DNA of 64,000 nucleotides from Verrucomicrobiales bacterium (GTDB taxonomy: Bacteria; Verrucomicrobiota; Verrucomicrobiia; Limisphaerales; J093): the NCBI GenBank assembly GCA_015075445.1, contig JABTUJ010000022.1, positions 82,352 to 146,351 of the forward strand. The letters are read 5' to 3'. Numbering within the stretch: the stretch's first letter is position 1; each line of letters opens with the position of its first letter. The translations under genes were made by a program, and so were the position numbers. The notes under the pieces were generated by a model. The model saw only the letters and a program-made list of their open reading frames with translations, ran no database searches and had not been told where the DNA came from. Of the stretch, positions 38,881-47,663 are shown piece by piece.

Positions 38881-40715
38881 GAGCTTGTCCCAGCGGAAGG
38901 AGAGGCCCGTGGGTATTGAGGCGCTGCGCCAAAGAAAAACGGGCATAGCAGCCAGAAAAGGCTCCCATGCCCGAAATCGGTGCGTTATGCTCTTGTCAGA
39001 CATACAATGAACCAACGCCCGATGGCCCAGATCATACCGCTGCAAGGCGAACTTCGTCCAGTCCTTCCCACGGTCCGGGGAAATGTGGACTATCAACGCT
39101 TCGAAGCCGAGCTGCGCCGGATCGATGAACTCCTGCGACTCAGCGGCGTCGAAGCGCTCTTTGTGGAGCGCAGTTTGGCGGGATGGCTGGCCCGAGACCC
39201 GGAGCGGGTGCCCACGACGCACGAGCAGACGAAGTATCAGCGCACCAGTGCCCAGGCGCTGCGCTGCAACGTGCTGCAGCGCTTGCTGGGCGAGGACTTT
39301 CGGGGGATGAGCCGTCGGCTGGCCGAGTGCGCCCTCTTCCAGTGGTTCTGCGGGGTGGATCGCTTGGAGGAAGTGCGGGTGCCGAGCAAGAGCCAGTTGG
39401 CGCGCTACTTCCAATGGCTGCCGGAGGCGCAGGTGCAGGCCCTGGTCCGCCGGCTCGTGCAGGCGGCGCGGGAGACCGATGCCACCACGGGGTTCAACCG
39501 GCTCTGGCTGGCCAACGAACTGGAACTGGACACGGTGTGGATGGACAGCACGTGTGTGGCCGCGGACATCCATTTCCCCGTGGACTGGGTGCTGCTGCGG
39601 GACGCGACGCGGACGTTGATGAAGGCCACCGGCCTGATCCGGGCACACGGGCTCAAACGCCGGATGCCGGCCCCGGAGCAGTTTCTGCGGGCGATGAACC
39701 AGCAGTGCATCGCGATGGTGCAGGCGGGCAAACGGGCCGACGCGAAGCGGGCGCGCAAGCGGGTGTTGCGGGAGATGAAGCGCCTGAGCCGGGTGGTGCG
39801 ACAACACGCTCGCCGGCATCGGGATCTGCTCGACACGCATTGGCAGGAGACGGATTGGACCTGGGCCCAGGCCGAGCAGGTGCTGGCCCGAATCGACGGG
39901 GTGCTGGCGCAGTTGCCCCGGGCGGTCCGGCAAGCCCATGAGCGGATCATCGGGGAGCGGCCGGTGGCCAACGCGGACAAGATCCTGAGTCTCTACGAGG
40001 GCGATCTGCACGTGATCGTGCGGGGCAAGGCCGGGGCGGCGGTGGAGTTTGGCAACACGCTCTTCCTGGCCGAGCAGCGGCAGGGCCTGGTAGTGGACTG
40101 GCATCTCTACCAGGAGAGTGCGCCGGCGGACAGCCGGCAGTTGCCGGCGAGCCTGGAACGGCTGCAGTCCTGGCTGCCGGCGGGCGTGCTCGAAGCGGTG
40201 GGCGGGGACCGCGGCTTTGACTGCAAGGCCAACCGGGCGCTCTTGGCGGAGGCGGGGCTCTTCAACGGGCTGTGTCCGCGCGGGGTGGCGGAATTGCAGC
40301 GCCGTCGGCATGGGGCTCGGTTTGGGAAGATCCAGCGCCGGCGGCCGCAGACCGAGGGGCGGATTGGGATTCTGAAGAATGACTTCTTGGGGCGGCCGCT
40401 GCGGGCCAAGGGGTATGAGCACCGGGCGCTGGGGGTAAGCTGGAGTGTGCTGGCCCACAATCTTTGGGTGCTGGCCCGGATGGAGCGGGTGGCGGCGTCG
40501 GCGGAGCAGCAGCGCGACGCGGCTTAGGCAGTAGTCTGGCTGATGGGAGTGCAAGGCTCGGCGGAGCCGTGTCGTTAGAAGTCTGGAAAAACCACAACCC
40601 ATAGCGGTGTCGGGCCGAAAGCGTGCCCGAGCTGTCATGATGGCTTATACCAGGCTCACTCTCCTTCCTCTCCTATCGTCTCCCATCCGGAAACAGGGAC
40701 TTCTGGGACGGGCTC
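38881..40715 (+). mobile_element. IS element, copy 2 (in rloB), 1835 bp
   Basis: Same length and ends as copy 1, opposite orientation (begins GAGCTTGTCCCAG, ends CTGGGACGGGCTC). Flanked by a 7-bp direct repeat TACAATA at 38874-38880 and 40716-40722. Each copy having its own matching flank shows two independent insertions with no recombination between them. Confidence 0.93.
39007..40527 (+). CDS. DDE transposase of IS copy 2
   Basis: 506 residues, amino-acid sequence the same as the transposase of copy 1. Same likely DDE residues ('WMDST', 'GGDRGFD', 'PQTEGRIG'). Intact; transcribed in the direction of the BREX operon, so read-through could carry transcription toward pglZ and brxL. Confidence 0.85.
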   Translation: MNQRPMAQIIPLQGELRPVLPTVRGNVDYQRFEAELRRIDELLRLSGVEALFVERSLAGWLARDPERVPTTHEQTKYQRTSAQALRCNVLQRLLGEDFRGMSRRLAECALFQWFCGVDRLEEVRVPSKSQLARYFQWLPEAQVQALVRRLVQAARETDATTGFNRLWLANELELDTVWMDSTCVAADIHFPVDWVLLRDATRTLMKATGLIRAHGLKRRMPAPEQFLRAMNQQCIAMVQAGKRADAKRARKRVLREMKRLSRVVRQHARRHRDLLDTHWQETDWTWAQAEQVLARIDGVLAQLPRAVRQAHERIIGERPVANADKILSLYEGDLHVIVRGKAGAAVEFGNTLFLAEQRQGLVVDWHLYQESAPADSRQLPASLERLQSWLPAGVLEAVGGDRGFDCKANRALLAEAGLFNGLCPRGVAELQRRRHGARFGKIQRRRPQTEGRIGILKNDFLGRPLRAKGYEHRALGVSWSVLAHNLWVLARMERVAASAEQQRDAA

Positions 40716-40912
40716 TACAATAAGGGCGACCCCGACATCTACCAGGCGCTTCTGCCTCACCTCAGCGTGGCCTTGCGCAATGCAAAGCGTCTGCAGTTCA
40801 TCAATGCCGAGCAAGGTGAGCATCGCCGGAACCCGTCCACCAACGTCCACGGCTTGATCGAAATGTTGAGGGCCTTTGACCCGAAGCTGCAGAGCGGTTG
40901 ACCCTGGCGTCC

Positions 40913-43417
40913 ATGCGCATCCACGACTACATCCAGCAGCACATCTTCGCTCGCCGCGCTGCCGAGCGTGGTTGCCTTGTCATTTACGATCCCGCCCGCC
41001 GTTACCGTGATCTGGCCCTCGCCCTGGCCGGCCCCGCCTGTGCGGTGCTGGATGCCGGCGCATCCCTGATCGCGCAGCGCGAAGCCGCGATGAAGGCGCT
41101 GCGCGACCTCTCCTCCGGCGGCCTCCAGAAGCTCATCGTCTGGGCGCCGCTCGCCAAGCCCGAAACCGACGAGCAGGCGCAACGGGATCCCTTCAGCGTC
41201 CTCGCGCGAGTGGGGGCGGTCTTTCCCCGCGGCGACGACGATGAGTACGCTTCGCTTTGTCGCAGCGCCAAGCCGGACCACCTGACGGAGCTGGAGAGGC
41301 TCTTCGCCGAGGGAGAGCCTTCCTTTGCCACCGTGGATGCGCTGGACGAGGGCGGCTCCTGGCCACAGCTCAAATCCATGCTCCAAGCCGCCTCGGCCAA
41401 GGAAATCCTCCTGGGCCTGCTGGTACCCAAGCCCGAGCAGGAAACCATCTTGCGCGAGAGCCCGCCGTGGGTCGGCGAGGCCCGCGAGTTCATCCAACGC
41501 ACGCTCGGCCACAAGTTGCGCACCAAGGGGCAAACCCGCGCAACCGTCGCCGAGGAGCTTTGGCGACTCCTACTGTTCAGCGAATTCGTCTTCGATACAC
41601 GGGGCGAGCTCCCCGCCTCCCTCTCCACGGTGCCGGTCGCCGCCGCGGCCGCGCGCGGCCTGATCTTCGACGTCTGTGATGACCTGCGCAAACATCAGGA
41701 CTATCGCCCCGTCTATCTCGCCGCTGCCGAGGCCGTGGAGGCCGCCCTGGTCCTGCCGGAGCGGGCCGCGGCCATGCCCAACCTCGGCCTGCGCGACACC
41801 TTCGCATTCGAGGAGCGCTTCCACCTCAGGCAGTTCGTCGCGGCGGTCCAGGCCGGGGAGTTCCCGGCCGCGCGCACCATCCTCCACGCCCGGCAGCATT
41901 CGATCTGGCTCACCCACGAATGCCGTTTGGCCGAATGGAGCGTTGCAGAACGCGCCCTCGAACTCGTTGAGTGCATCGAACACCGCCCGCCCCCCAGTTT
42001 CGCTTCGCTGGAGGCCATGGTACGCGCTTACGCCGATGGTTGGCGTGAACTCGACCGCCGGCACCGCGAGTTGGAGCAGGCGCTGGCCGATTGGCACGAC
42101 GACGACGACTCGCTCGACGCCCTGATCCTGGAGGCACGTCAGCGCTACCTCAAACTGGCCGGGGCCCTGCAGTCCGAATTCCTGCGTCACGTCGCCGCCG
42201 AAGGCTGGCCCGCCCATGACGCCGGGCTCCTTCGCAACAGCGAGGTCTTTGATCGCGAGGTCGGCCCCTCCCTCGACGCTCGCCAGAAGGTCGCCTTCAT
42301 CCTGGTGGATTCCTTGCGTTTCGAACTGGCCGCAGAACTCGAGAAGCAACTCTCCCCCGCGCACCGCGTCCGGCTCCTCACCGTCTGTGCCCAGCTCCCG
42401 ACCTACACCGAGGTCGGCATGGCCAGTCTCATGCCCGAGGCCTCCACTGCCCTTGCCATGGTGGAGAAGGACGGCAAGCTGGTCACCACCCTCGCAGGCA
42501 TTCCCGCCAGCGATCCCGCCACCCGCTTCGCGTATCTCCAATCCAAGAAGGGCGACTTGTGCCACGACCTCACCCTGGACGACCTCCTTCAGCACCGGAA
42601 GCTCAGAATCCCCGAGAAGGCCCGTCTCCTGGTCGTCCGCACCCGGGAGATTGACGCCGTCGCTCACGAAAGCCCGCGCGGGGTCCTGCGCCTCATCCCG
42701 GACCTCCTGCGCCAGCTCATGCGTGCCGTCGCCCGGCTTGAAAGCGCGGGCTTCCAGCGCGTCGTTCTTGCCACGGACCACGGATTCATCCTGGTCCATG
42801 AGCAGGAGGCCGGCAACGCAACGCCCTACCCGCCCGGCAACTGGCTCGTGCGCAAGTCGCGCTGCCTGCTCGGCACGGGCGAAGCCGACGGCAGCAGTCT
42901 CGTCCTCCCTCGCGAGCAAGTCGGCATCACGGGCGATTTCCAGCACTACGCCACTCCCAAAGCTCTCGTGCCTTACGTGCGCCAGCCGCTCTACTATCAC
43001 GAAGGACTCTCGCTGCAGGAGTGTGTTCTGCCGTGCCTCACCATTGACTTGGCCGTGCAACCCGCTCGGAAGGCCCCTCCCAACCTCCAAATCAGTTACA
43101 GGCAAGGCCGCACCGACAAGATCACCACCCGCCGCCCGGTCCTCGACCTCGCTTGGTCGGAGTTGGCCTTGGACGACCAGGAACTCGAAGTCGCCATCGA
43201 AGCGGCTGATGCGAAGGGGACGGTCGTCGGCTGCGTCAGCTCTGGCCCCACGGTGAACCTTGCCACCCAAGGGGTCCGCATCCGCGCGGGCCAGGCAGTC
43301 CCGATCAGCCTCCGCATGGACGACTATTTTGTCGGCCACTTCACCGTCCGGGTCCACGACCCGGCCACACAGGCCCTCATCGCCGAGCTCAAGCTCAGGA
43401 CGGACTACGCCGTATGA
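40913..43417 (+). CDS. pglZ: BREX alkaline-phosphatase-like protein PglZ
   Basis: 834 residues from ATG 40913 (a TTG at 40898 is less likely). 'IHDYIQQHIFARRAAERGCLVIYDPARRYRD' is the PglZ N-terminus. The PglZ domain shows 'VAFILVDSLRFELAAELEK' with the metal-binding Asp near residue 466, 'LPTYTEVGMASLMPEA' with the nucleophile Thr region, and 'VVLATDHGFILVHE' near 620. PglZ is a core BREX protein. The IS in rloB lies just upstream, so expression may depend on read-through or an outward promoter. Overlaps brxL by 4 bp (ATGA). Confidence 0.93.
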   Translation: MRIHDYIQQHIFARRAAERGCLVIYDPARRYRDLALALAGPACAVLDAGASLIAQREAAMKALRDLSSGGLQKLIVWAPLAKPETDEQAQRDPFSVLARVGAVFPRGDDDEYASLCRSAKPDHLTELERLFAEGEPSFATVDALDEGGSWPQLKSMLQAASAKEILLGLLVPKPEQETILRESPPWVGEAREFIQRTLGHKLRTKGQTRATVAEELWRLLLFSEFVFDTRGELPASLSTVPVAAAAARGLIFDVCDDLRKHQDYRPVYLAAAEAVEAALVLPERAAAMPNLGLRDTFAFEERFHLRQFVAAVQAGEFPAARTILHARQHSIWLTHECRLAEWSVAERALELVECIEHRPPPSFASLEAMVRAYADGWRELDRRHRELEQALADWHDDDDSLDALILEARQRYLKLAGALQSEFLRHVAAEGWPAHDAGLLRNSEVFDREVGPSLDARQKVAFILVDSLRFELAAELEKQLSPAHRVRLLTVCAQLPTYTEVGMASLMPEASTALAMVEKDGKLVTTLAGIPASDPATRFAYLQSKKGDLCHDLTLDDLLQHRKLRIPEKARLLVVRTREIDAVAHESPRGVLRLIPDLLRQLMRAVARLESAGFQRVVLATDHGFILVHEQEAGNATPYPPGNWLVRKSRCLLGTGEADGSSLVLPREQVGITGDFQHYATPKALVPYVRQPLYYHEGLSLQECVLPCLTIDLAVQPARKAPPNLQISYRQGRTDKITTRRPVLDLAWSELALDDQELEVAIEAADAKGTVVGCVSSGPTVNLATQGVRIRAGQAVPISLRMDDYFVGHFTVRVHDPATQALIAELKLRTDYAV

Positions 43418-45606
43418 CTCTTGATGTGCTTGATGAAAAGCTGAACCACGTATTCGCCGGCAAGGTCGTCCGGAAGGATCTCCTTCTCCAGGTCAAGAAG
43501 GGCACGAACGTTCCGTCCTTCGTCCTCGAATTCCTCCTCGCCCGATTCTGCGCCAGCGACGACCCGAGGGAGATTCAAGAGGGCATGGCGGCGGTCCTCG
43601 AAACCATCCAGAAGAACTACGTGCGGCCGGACGAGAGCAACCGGGCCCAGATGGTCGTTCAGGGGAGCGGCCGGCACACTTTCATCGACAAGATCCACGT
43701 CAAGTACTCCGAGAGGGAGAAGCGCCCCTGGGCACGCATGGAGAACTTCAACTCCTCCCGCATCGCCATCAACGAGCGCTTCTACCGCGGCGAGAACGAC
43801 CGCATCTTCGAGGGGGGCATCTGGGCCGAATGCACCGTCGCCCACAACGACGTCGAGGATGACGACTACGCCTTCTACATCGAGGACCTCCGGCCCATCC
43901 AGTTGTCCAAGTTCGATTTCGAGGCGTTCGTCGCCGGGCGGGCCGAATTCAGCCGCGACGAGTGGCTCGATGTGGTGATCCGTTCGTTCGGTCTGGAGCC
44001 GGGTTGGATGAGCCCGCGGCTCAAGTTCCACTACCTCGCGCGTCTCTTCCCCCTCGTCGAGTCCAACTACAACTACATCGAGCTGGGGCCGCGCGGGAAC
44101 GGGAAGTCGTACACGTTCAGCGAGTTCTCGCCGTACGCCACCCTCCTGGGTGCCCCCACCACTGCCTCGACCCTCTGGTGGAACGCCGGTCGCAAGCAGG
44201 TCGGCCTCATTGGCTTCTGGGACGTGGTGGCGTTCGATGAAGTGGGCGAAGGGATCATCGTGCGGGATCGCGAGACCTTTCAGATCATGAAGCAGTACAT
44301 GGCCAATGGGAATTACACACGCGCCAACGCCACCGTCACGGCCAATGCCAGTCTCGCGTTCATCGGCAACATCGATGATTCCGTGGAGTCCATCGTCCGG
44401 TCACACGAGCACGACCTCTTCAAGCCGCTCCATCCAGTCTTCGACCTCGCCATCCTGGACCGCTTTCACACATTCGTGCCCGGTTGGGAGATCCCGAAGA
44501 ACAAGGACGAGAGTCTCACCCGCCATTACGGCCTCATCATCGAGTACCTTGCGGAGACATTCCACCATGTCGCCCGCCGCACCAATCGCTTCACCTTCGC
44601 CAAGTCGACCTGCAAGCTCGGCCGCGGATACGACCAGCGCGACCAGACCGCAGTCCTCAAGACCGTCTGCGCCTTCCTCAAGATCCTGCACCCCGGCAGC
44701 GACCCCTCCCCGCAGGAGATGGACGAATACCTGGCCTACGCGGTCGAGGGCCGCCGCCGGGTCAAGGAGCAGTTGAACAAGCGCAAGCCGGACGATGAAT
44801 TCGCGCACATCAACCTCTCCTTCGTGGACTCCCGGGGAGAGGAGATCGTTGTGTACTGCCCCGAGTCCAGACACGCCGAAGCCACGCAAGACCCCCGTCG
44901 GGATCCGGCTCCGGGGAATGAAACCGATCCAGCCGGTACTCCCCTCAGGTTGGTCCGTGCGGGAAGCACCCCGTTGACTGCCACCCCGGCGGCGGCGGGA
45001 GGCGAGGGGAACGCCCAGTGCGTTCCCCTCGCTGCTCCCTTGGCGGGTGGTCATGCGGGTTCCTCGGCAGGAGCCGCAGGTTCCGGTCAGGGGGTGATGA
45101 CCCCGAGCCGGGAGACCCCGCTCAAAGAACGCCATTACCGGATCCACTTCGGCGCCACGGGCTTTTCCTACGCGACGATCTTCGGCGACTACCTCTCCGG
45201 GGCGGACGAGATCCTGGTTGAAGACCCGTACATCCGGGCCCACCACCAGGTTGTCAATTTCCTGCGCTTCTGCGAGACCGCTGTGCGCCTGGCGAAACCC
45301 AAGCGTATTGTGTTGACCACCACCTTCGACAATCCCGCCGAGCGCGACGAGGCCTTAGCGAAGCTCCAGACGGTTACCGAAAGCCTGAAGCAGTTCGACG
45401 TCACCCTGGACGTCCGGGACAACCCGCGCCTGCACGACCGCCAGGTTCGACTCAGCAACGGGTGGGTGGTAAAGATCGGTCGCGGCCTGGACATCTACCA
45501 GCGTCCCGACGACTGGCTCGAGATCGGCGCCAACGATCTCGACCTCCGTCCCTGTCTGGAAACGACAGTCGATGTCTTCCTGGAAGCATCCGCCGTACGA
45601 AGCTGA
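43414..45606 (+). CDS. brxL: BREX protein BrxL (AAA+/Lon-like)
   Basis: 730 residues. N-terminal 'LDEKLNHVFAGKVVRKDLLLQVKKGTNVPSFVLEFLLARFCAS' and the AAA+ Walker A 'GPRGNGKSYTF' (about 224-234), 'ASTLWWNAGRKQVGLIGFWDVVAFDEVGEG' (Walker B), 'FIGNIDDSVESI' are BrxL hallmarks. After a low-complexity linker (about 490-570) comes a MIT-C/phospholipase-D-like C-terminal domain ('DPYIRAHHQVVNFLRFCE', 'LHDRQVRLSNGWVVKIGRGLDIYQ'). BrxL is a DNA-binding hexameric ATPase of type 1 and 4 BREX, needed for phage defence but not for methylation. The linker DNA has a perfect hairpin at 45002-45032. Confidence 0.94.
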   Translation: MTLDVLDEKLNHVFAGKVVRKDLLLQVKKGTNVPSFVLEFLLARFCASDDPREIQEGMAAVLETIQKNYVRPDESNRAQMVVQGSGRHTFIDKIHVKYSEREKRPWARMENFNSSRIAINERFYRGENDRIFEGGIWAECTVAHNDVEDDDYAFYIEDLRPIQLSKFDFEAFVAGRAEFSRDEWLDVVIRSFGLEPGWMSPRLKFHYLARLFPLVESNYNYIELGPRGNGKSYTFSEFSPYATLLGAPTTASTLWWNAGRKQVGLIGFWDVVAFDEVGEGIIVRDRETFQIMKQYMANGNYTRANATVTANASLAFIGNIDDSVESIVRSHEHDLFKPLHPVFDLAILDRFHTFVPGWEIPKNKDESLTRHYGLIIEYLAETFHHVARRTNRFTFAKSTCKLGRGYDQRDQTAVLKTVCAFLKILHPGSDPSPQEMDEYLAYAVEGRRRVKEQLNKRKPDDEFAHINLSFVDSRGEEIVVYCPESRHAEATQDPRRDPAPGNETDPAGTPLRLVRAGSTPLTATPAAAGGEGNAQCVPLAAPLAGGHAGSSAGAAGSGQGVMTPSRETPLKERHYRIHFGATGFSYATIFGDYLSGADEILVEDPYIRAHHQVVNFLRFCETAVRLAKPKRIVLTTTFDNPAERDEALAKLQTVTESLKQFDVTLDVRDNPRLHDRQVRLSNGWVVKIGRGLDIYQRPDDWLEIGANDLDLRPCLETTVDVFLEASAVRS

Positions 45607-45662
45607 CCGCCCCCAACCGCCCGCCGGGTACAGCCGCAGCCGCGACCGCAAGCCCACCCTTA

Positions 45663-46889
45663 ATGAGTGCGCCCCAGAGCGATCCGTATGCCGCGTTATC
45701 CCTGCAGCCCCCTGCCAAGACGATGGAGGAGCTCGAAGCGCGAGTCGAGGCGCTCCGGAACGCACCCCCATTACAGAAGGTGCTCCCCTATCTTGAGGAC
45801 CCGGCCTTCAGACGATACCTGGACCTCCGATTCCGCCACCACTCCAGAAGGCCGGGGGTGTCACCTGCGGAGTACCTCCTGTCGAAGCGCCAAGGGCTCG
45901 CCGAGCGCCTCCGAGGGAAGTCGCTGATTTACATCGATACCAACCACTGGCTGAAGATGCGCGACCTTGAACTTGGGCGACTGACGAATGTGCCGCCTGA
46001 GTACGGACGCATCCTCAGCCGGTTGAGTGCGCTGCGGAGATCCGACAAGGTCTGCTGTCCAGTCGGTGCCGCGTTGATCACGGAGCTCATGAAGCAAACG
46101 GACTTGGAGACCAGACGCGCGACTGCTGCGTTGATGCAGCGATTTAGTGGCGGCATTTGCCTCCGCAACTGGATCAGTGTCGCTCAGGAGGAGCTCAAGC
46201 AACACGCATTGAAGACGTTGAGGGGTGCGACCACTCCCGTGCTGGTGTGGACGAAAGTGGCTGATGTCATGGCGTGTCTCGACCGGCTTGTCACGCAGGC
46301 ATACACGGATGACGAAGCCGTGTCGGCGAAAGCAACCACCGATGTTGTGTGGAAATGTGGTGTACAAGACTACGCTGCAGTCCCCAACTGGATCGAGGCG
46401 ACCACCTACTTTGGTGACGCGTTCGCGAGCGAAAGCAACGCGGAGGCGGCCGTGCTTCGCGAACAGCCCGAGGGCTTCGAGAAACTCGTACGCTACGCGA
46501 AGGAGAGGCAATGCGCTGCGCTCAAGACGGAAATGGTCGAGGTCTTTGCGAGTGCGGTGCCGCCATCAAACGACGCGGAGGCCACCACAAATATCGACCG
46601 TGTCCTGAGTTCTTTCACGCAGAGCGTTGACTTGGCGACTCTTCCAACGCTGCAGGTCTTGGCTGCTGTGCAGGCGGCAGTGGTCATGTCCGATCGCAAG
46701 TTCCGAGCGCACGACATCGTTGATATCGAGCACGTCGCTCAGGCTCTTCCCTACTGTCACGTGTTCTTCTGTGACACGCCGATCAAGAACCTGATATGTG
46801 GAAACCCACTCGAGCTAGACAGGAAGTTCGGCGTGCCCGTGCTCAGCACGCCAGCGGAGATTCTTGACTACTTGGTGCGTGAACGGTGA
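45663..46889 (+). CDS. PIN-like domain protein downstream of brxL
   Basis: 408 residues, not a family I can name. 'GKSLIYIDTNHWLKMRD' (Asp92) looks like the first acidic strand of a PIN-like nuclease, and 'MSDRKFRAHDIVDIEHVAQALPYCHVFFCDTPIKNLI' near 345-380 looks like the last acidic strand (H-D...D-H...CDT). The N-terminal ~85 residues are helical with no match I know. It starts 57 bp after brxL, on the same strand, so it may be a BREX accessory or a separate toxin-like gene. Lower GC than the BREX genes, suggesting different origin. Confidence 0.5.
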   Translation: MSAPQSDPYAALSLQPPAKTMEELEARVEALRNAPPLQKVLPYLEDPAFRRYLDLRFRHHSRRPGVSPAEYLLSKRQGLAERLRGKSLIYIDTNHWLKMRDLELGRLTNVPPEYGRILSRLSALRRSDKVCCPVGAALITELMKQTDLETRRATAALMQRFSGGICLRNWISVAQEELKQHALKTLRGATTPVLVWTKVADVMACLDRLVTQAYTDDEAVSAKATTDVVWKCGVQDYAAVPNWIEATTYFGDAFASESNAEAAVLREQPEGFEKLVRYAKERQCAALKTEMVEVFASAVPPSNDAEATTNIDRVLSSFTQSVDLATLPTLQVLAAVQAAVVMSDRKFRAHDIVDIEHVAQALPYCHVFFCDTPIKNLICGNPLELDRKFGVPVLSTPAEILDYLVRER

Positions 46890-46944
46890 TGGGCAGTCTC
46901 CTGGCGGCGTGGCACTCGTTGCCGAGGGAATCGGGGGGAGGCGG

Positions 46945-47165
46945 AATTACTGGGCGCTGCCGGGGTTCGTGGGGTGCCCAAAGCGGCGACGGCGGTCTTG
47001 GTAGGCGCCGAGTTTGGCTCGGTCAACGGCCGGGGGGGCAGTGAAGCAGGCGACCCGCTCCGCAAGACCCCGCGGGGCGAAATCGTCAGGCAGTTGGACA
47101 GCGCCAAGACGTTCGCCCTCGTGGCGCAGCACGAGAAGACGAGGACCGCGTCCAGCGGCGAGCTC
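46945..47165 (+). pseudogene. Central DUF499 fragment
   Basis: 'GVPKAATAVLVGAEFGSVNGRGG...DPLRKTPRGEIVRQL(D/G)SAKTFALVAQHEKTRTASSGE' aligns with the DUF499 body at about 11490-11700 (same order, ~80 percent identical), then ends abruptly. Lies in a 426-bp stretch (46890-47315) with no intact gene. It is the third DUF499 piece in the window. Confidence 0.7.
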
Positions 47166-47287
47166 ACCATCACCAACCCCGTCCGCACAGGGGTGGTTCA
47201 CCGGCCGGGTGCATTTCACCTCCACCAGTGGGGCCGACCGATTACTTCGGCGGACACAAAACCCAGTCGACACGAACGGTGGACGGG

Positions 47288-47299
47288 CGTAAGCTTACG
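47288..47299. promoter_or_regulatory. Palindrome CGTAAGCTTACG before the CapH-like gene
   Basis: A perfect 12-bp palindrome 17 bp before the start codon of the XRE gene, followed by TCGTAAAG, a partial third arm. The half-site GTAAGC/GCTTAC recurs upstream of the CBASS genes (48427-48445). Likely autoregulatory operator of the XRE protein; inference. Confidence 0.5.
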
Positions 47300-47315
47300 T
47301 CGTAAAGCGACACCA

Positions 47316-47654
47316 ATGAAAACACTCGGCGAGTTCATCCGCGAGAAGCGAGAGGCAACGGGTTTAAGCCTCCGGGAGCTGGCCAGACGGCTCGAAATCA
47401 CTGCGCCGTTCCTGTCGGACATCGAGTTGGGACGACGTGCCCCTGCCGAGAAGAACCTCGCCCTCATTGCAAAGGAACTGGGAATACCGCTTGCCGAAAT
47501 CCAGCAGTACGATCACCGCGAGACGGTCAGCGATTTCAAGGCGGTCATCGAAAGCAACCCCGATCTCGCCCTGGCGTTTCGCACCCAGCTAAAGCAGGTC
47601 AGAACGGGGATCATGACACCTCAGGAGCTTGAGAAGCGACTCAAGGCGAAATAG
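47316..47654 (+). CDS. capH: XRE-family repressor, CapH-like
   Basis: 112 residues. N-terminal HTH_3 domain 'LGEFIREKREATGLSLRELARRLEITAPFLSDIELGRRAPAEKNLALIAKELG' (1-65); the C-terminal ~45 residues are a helical tail ('VSDFKAVIESNPDLALAFRTQLKQVRTGIMTPQELEKRLKAK'). It is followed after 9 bp by a HEAGH metallopeptidase. The same pairing (CapH repressor, CapP protease) controls many CBASS loci: CapP cleaves CapH on DNA-damage-type signals and frees the promoter. Here the pair sits just before a CBASS operon, which supports the assignment. Confidence 0.75.
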   Translation: MKTLGEFIREKREATGLSLRELARRLEITAPFLSDIELGRRAPAEKNLALIAKELGIPLAEIQQYDHRETVSDFKAVIESNPDLALAFRTQLKQVRTGIMTPQELEKRLKAK

Positions 47655-47663
47655 TTGCACTGG

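Larger units (their letters stand above)
38427..40901 (+). pseudogene. rloB: RloB-family protein, split by an IS element
   Basis: Parts at 38427-38880 and 40723-40901. Removing the IS and one TACAATA copy restores 'AEHLQGPYN|KGDPDIYQALLPHLSVALRNAKRL...NPSTNVHGLIEMLRAF', 210 codons in frame, the standard RloB ending. N-terminal 'RRILILCEDTKSSRDYLDQF' (acidic E-D) and 'IWVVFDKDDF' (DxDDF) are the TOPRIM-like acidic motifs of RloB/AbiLii. The start ATG lies inside rloA. As interrupted it lacks the last ~58 residues. The downstream pglZ start follows the stop by 11 bp. Confidence 0.88.
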
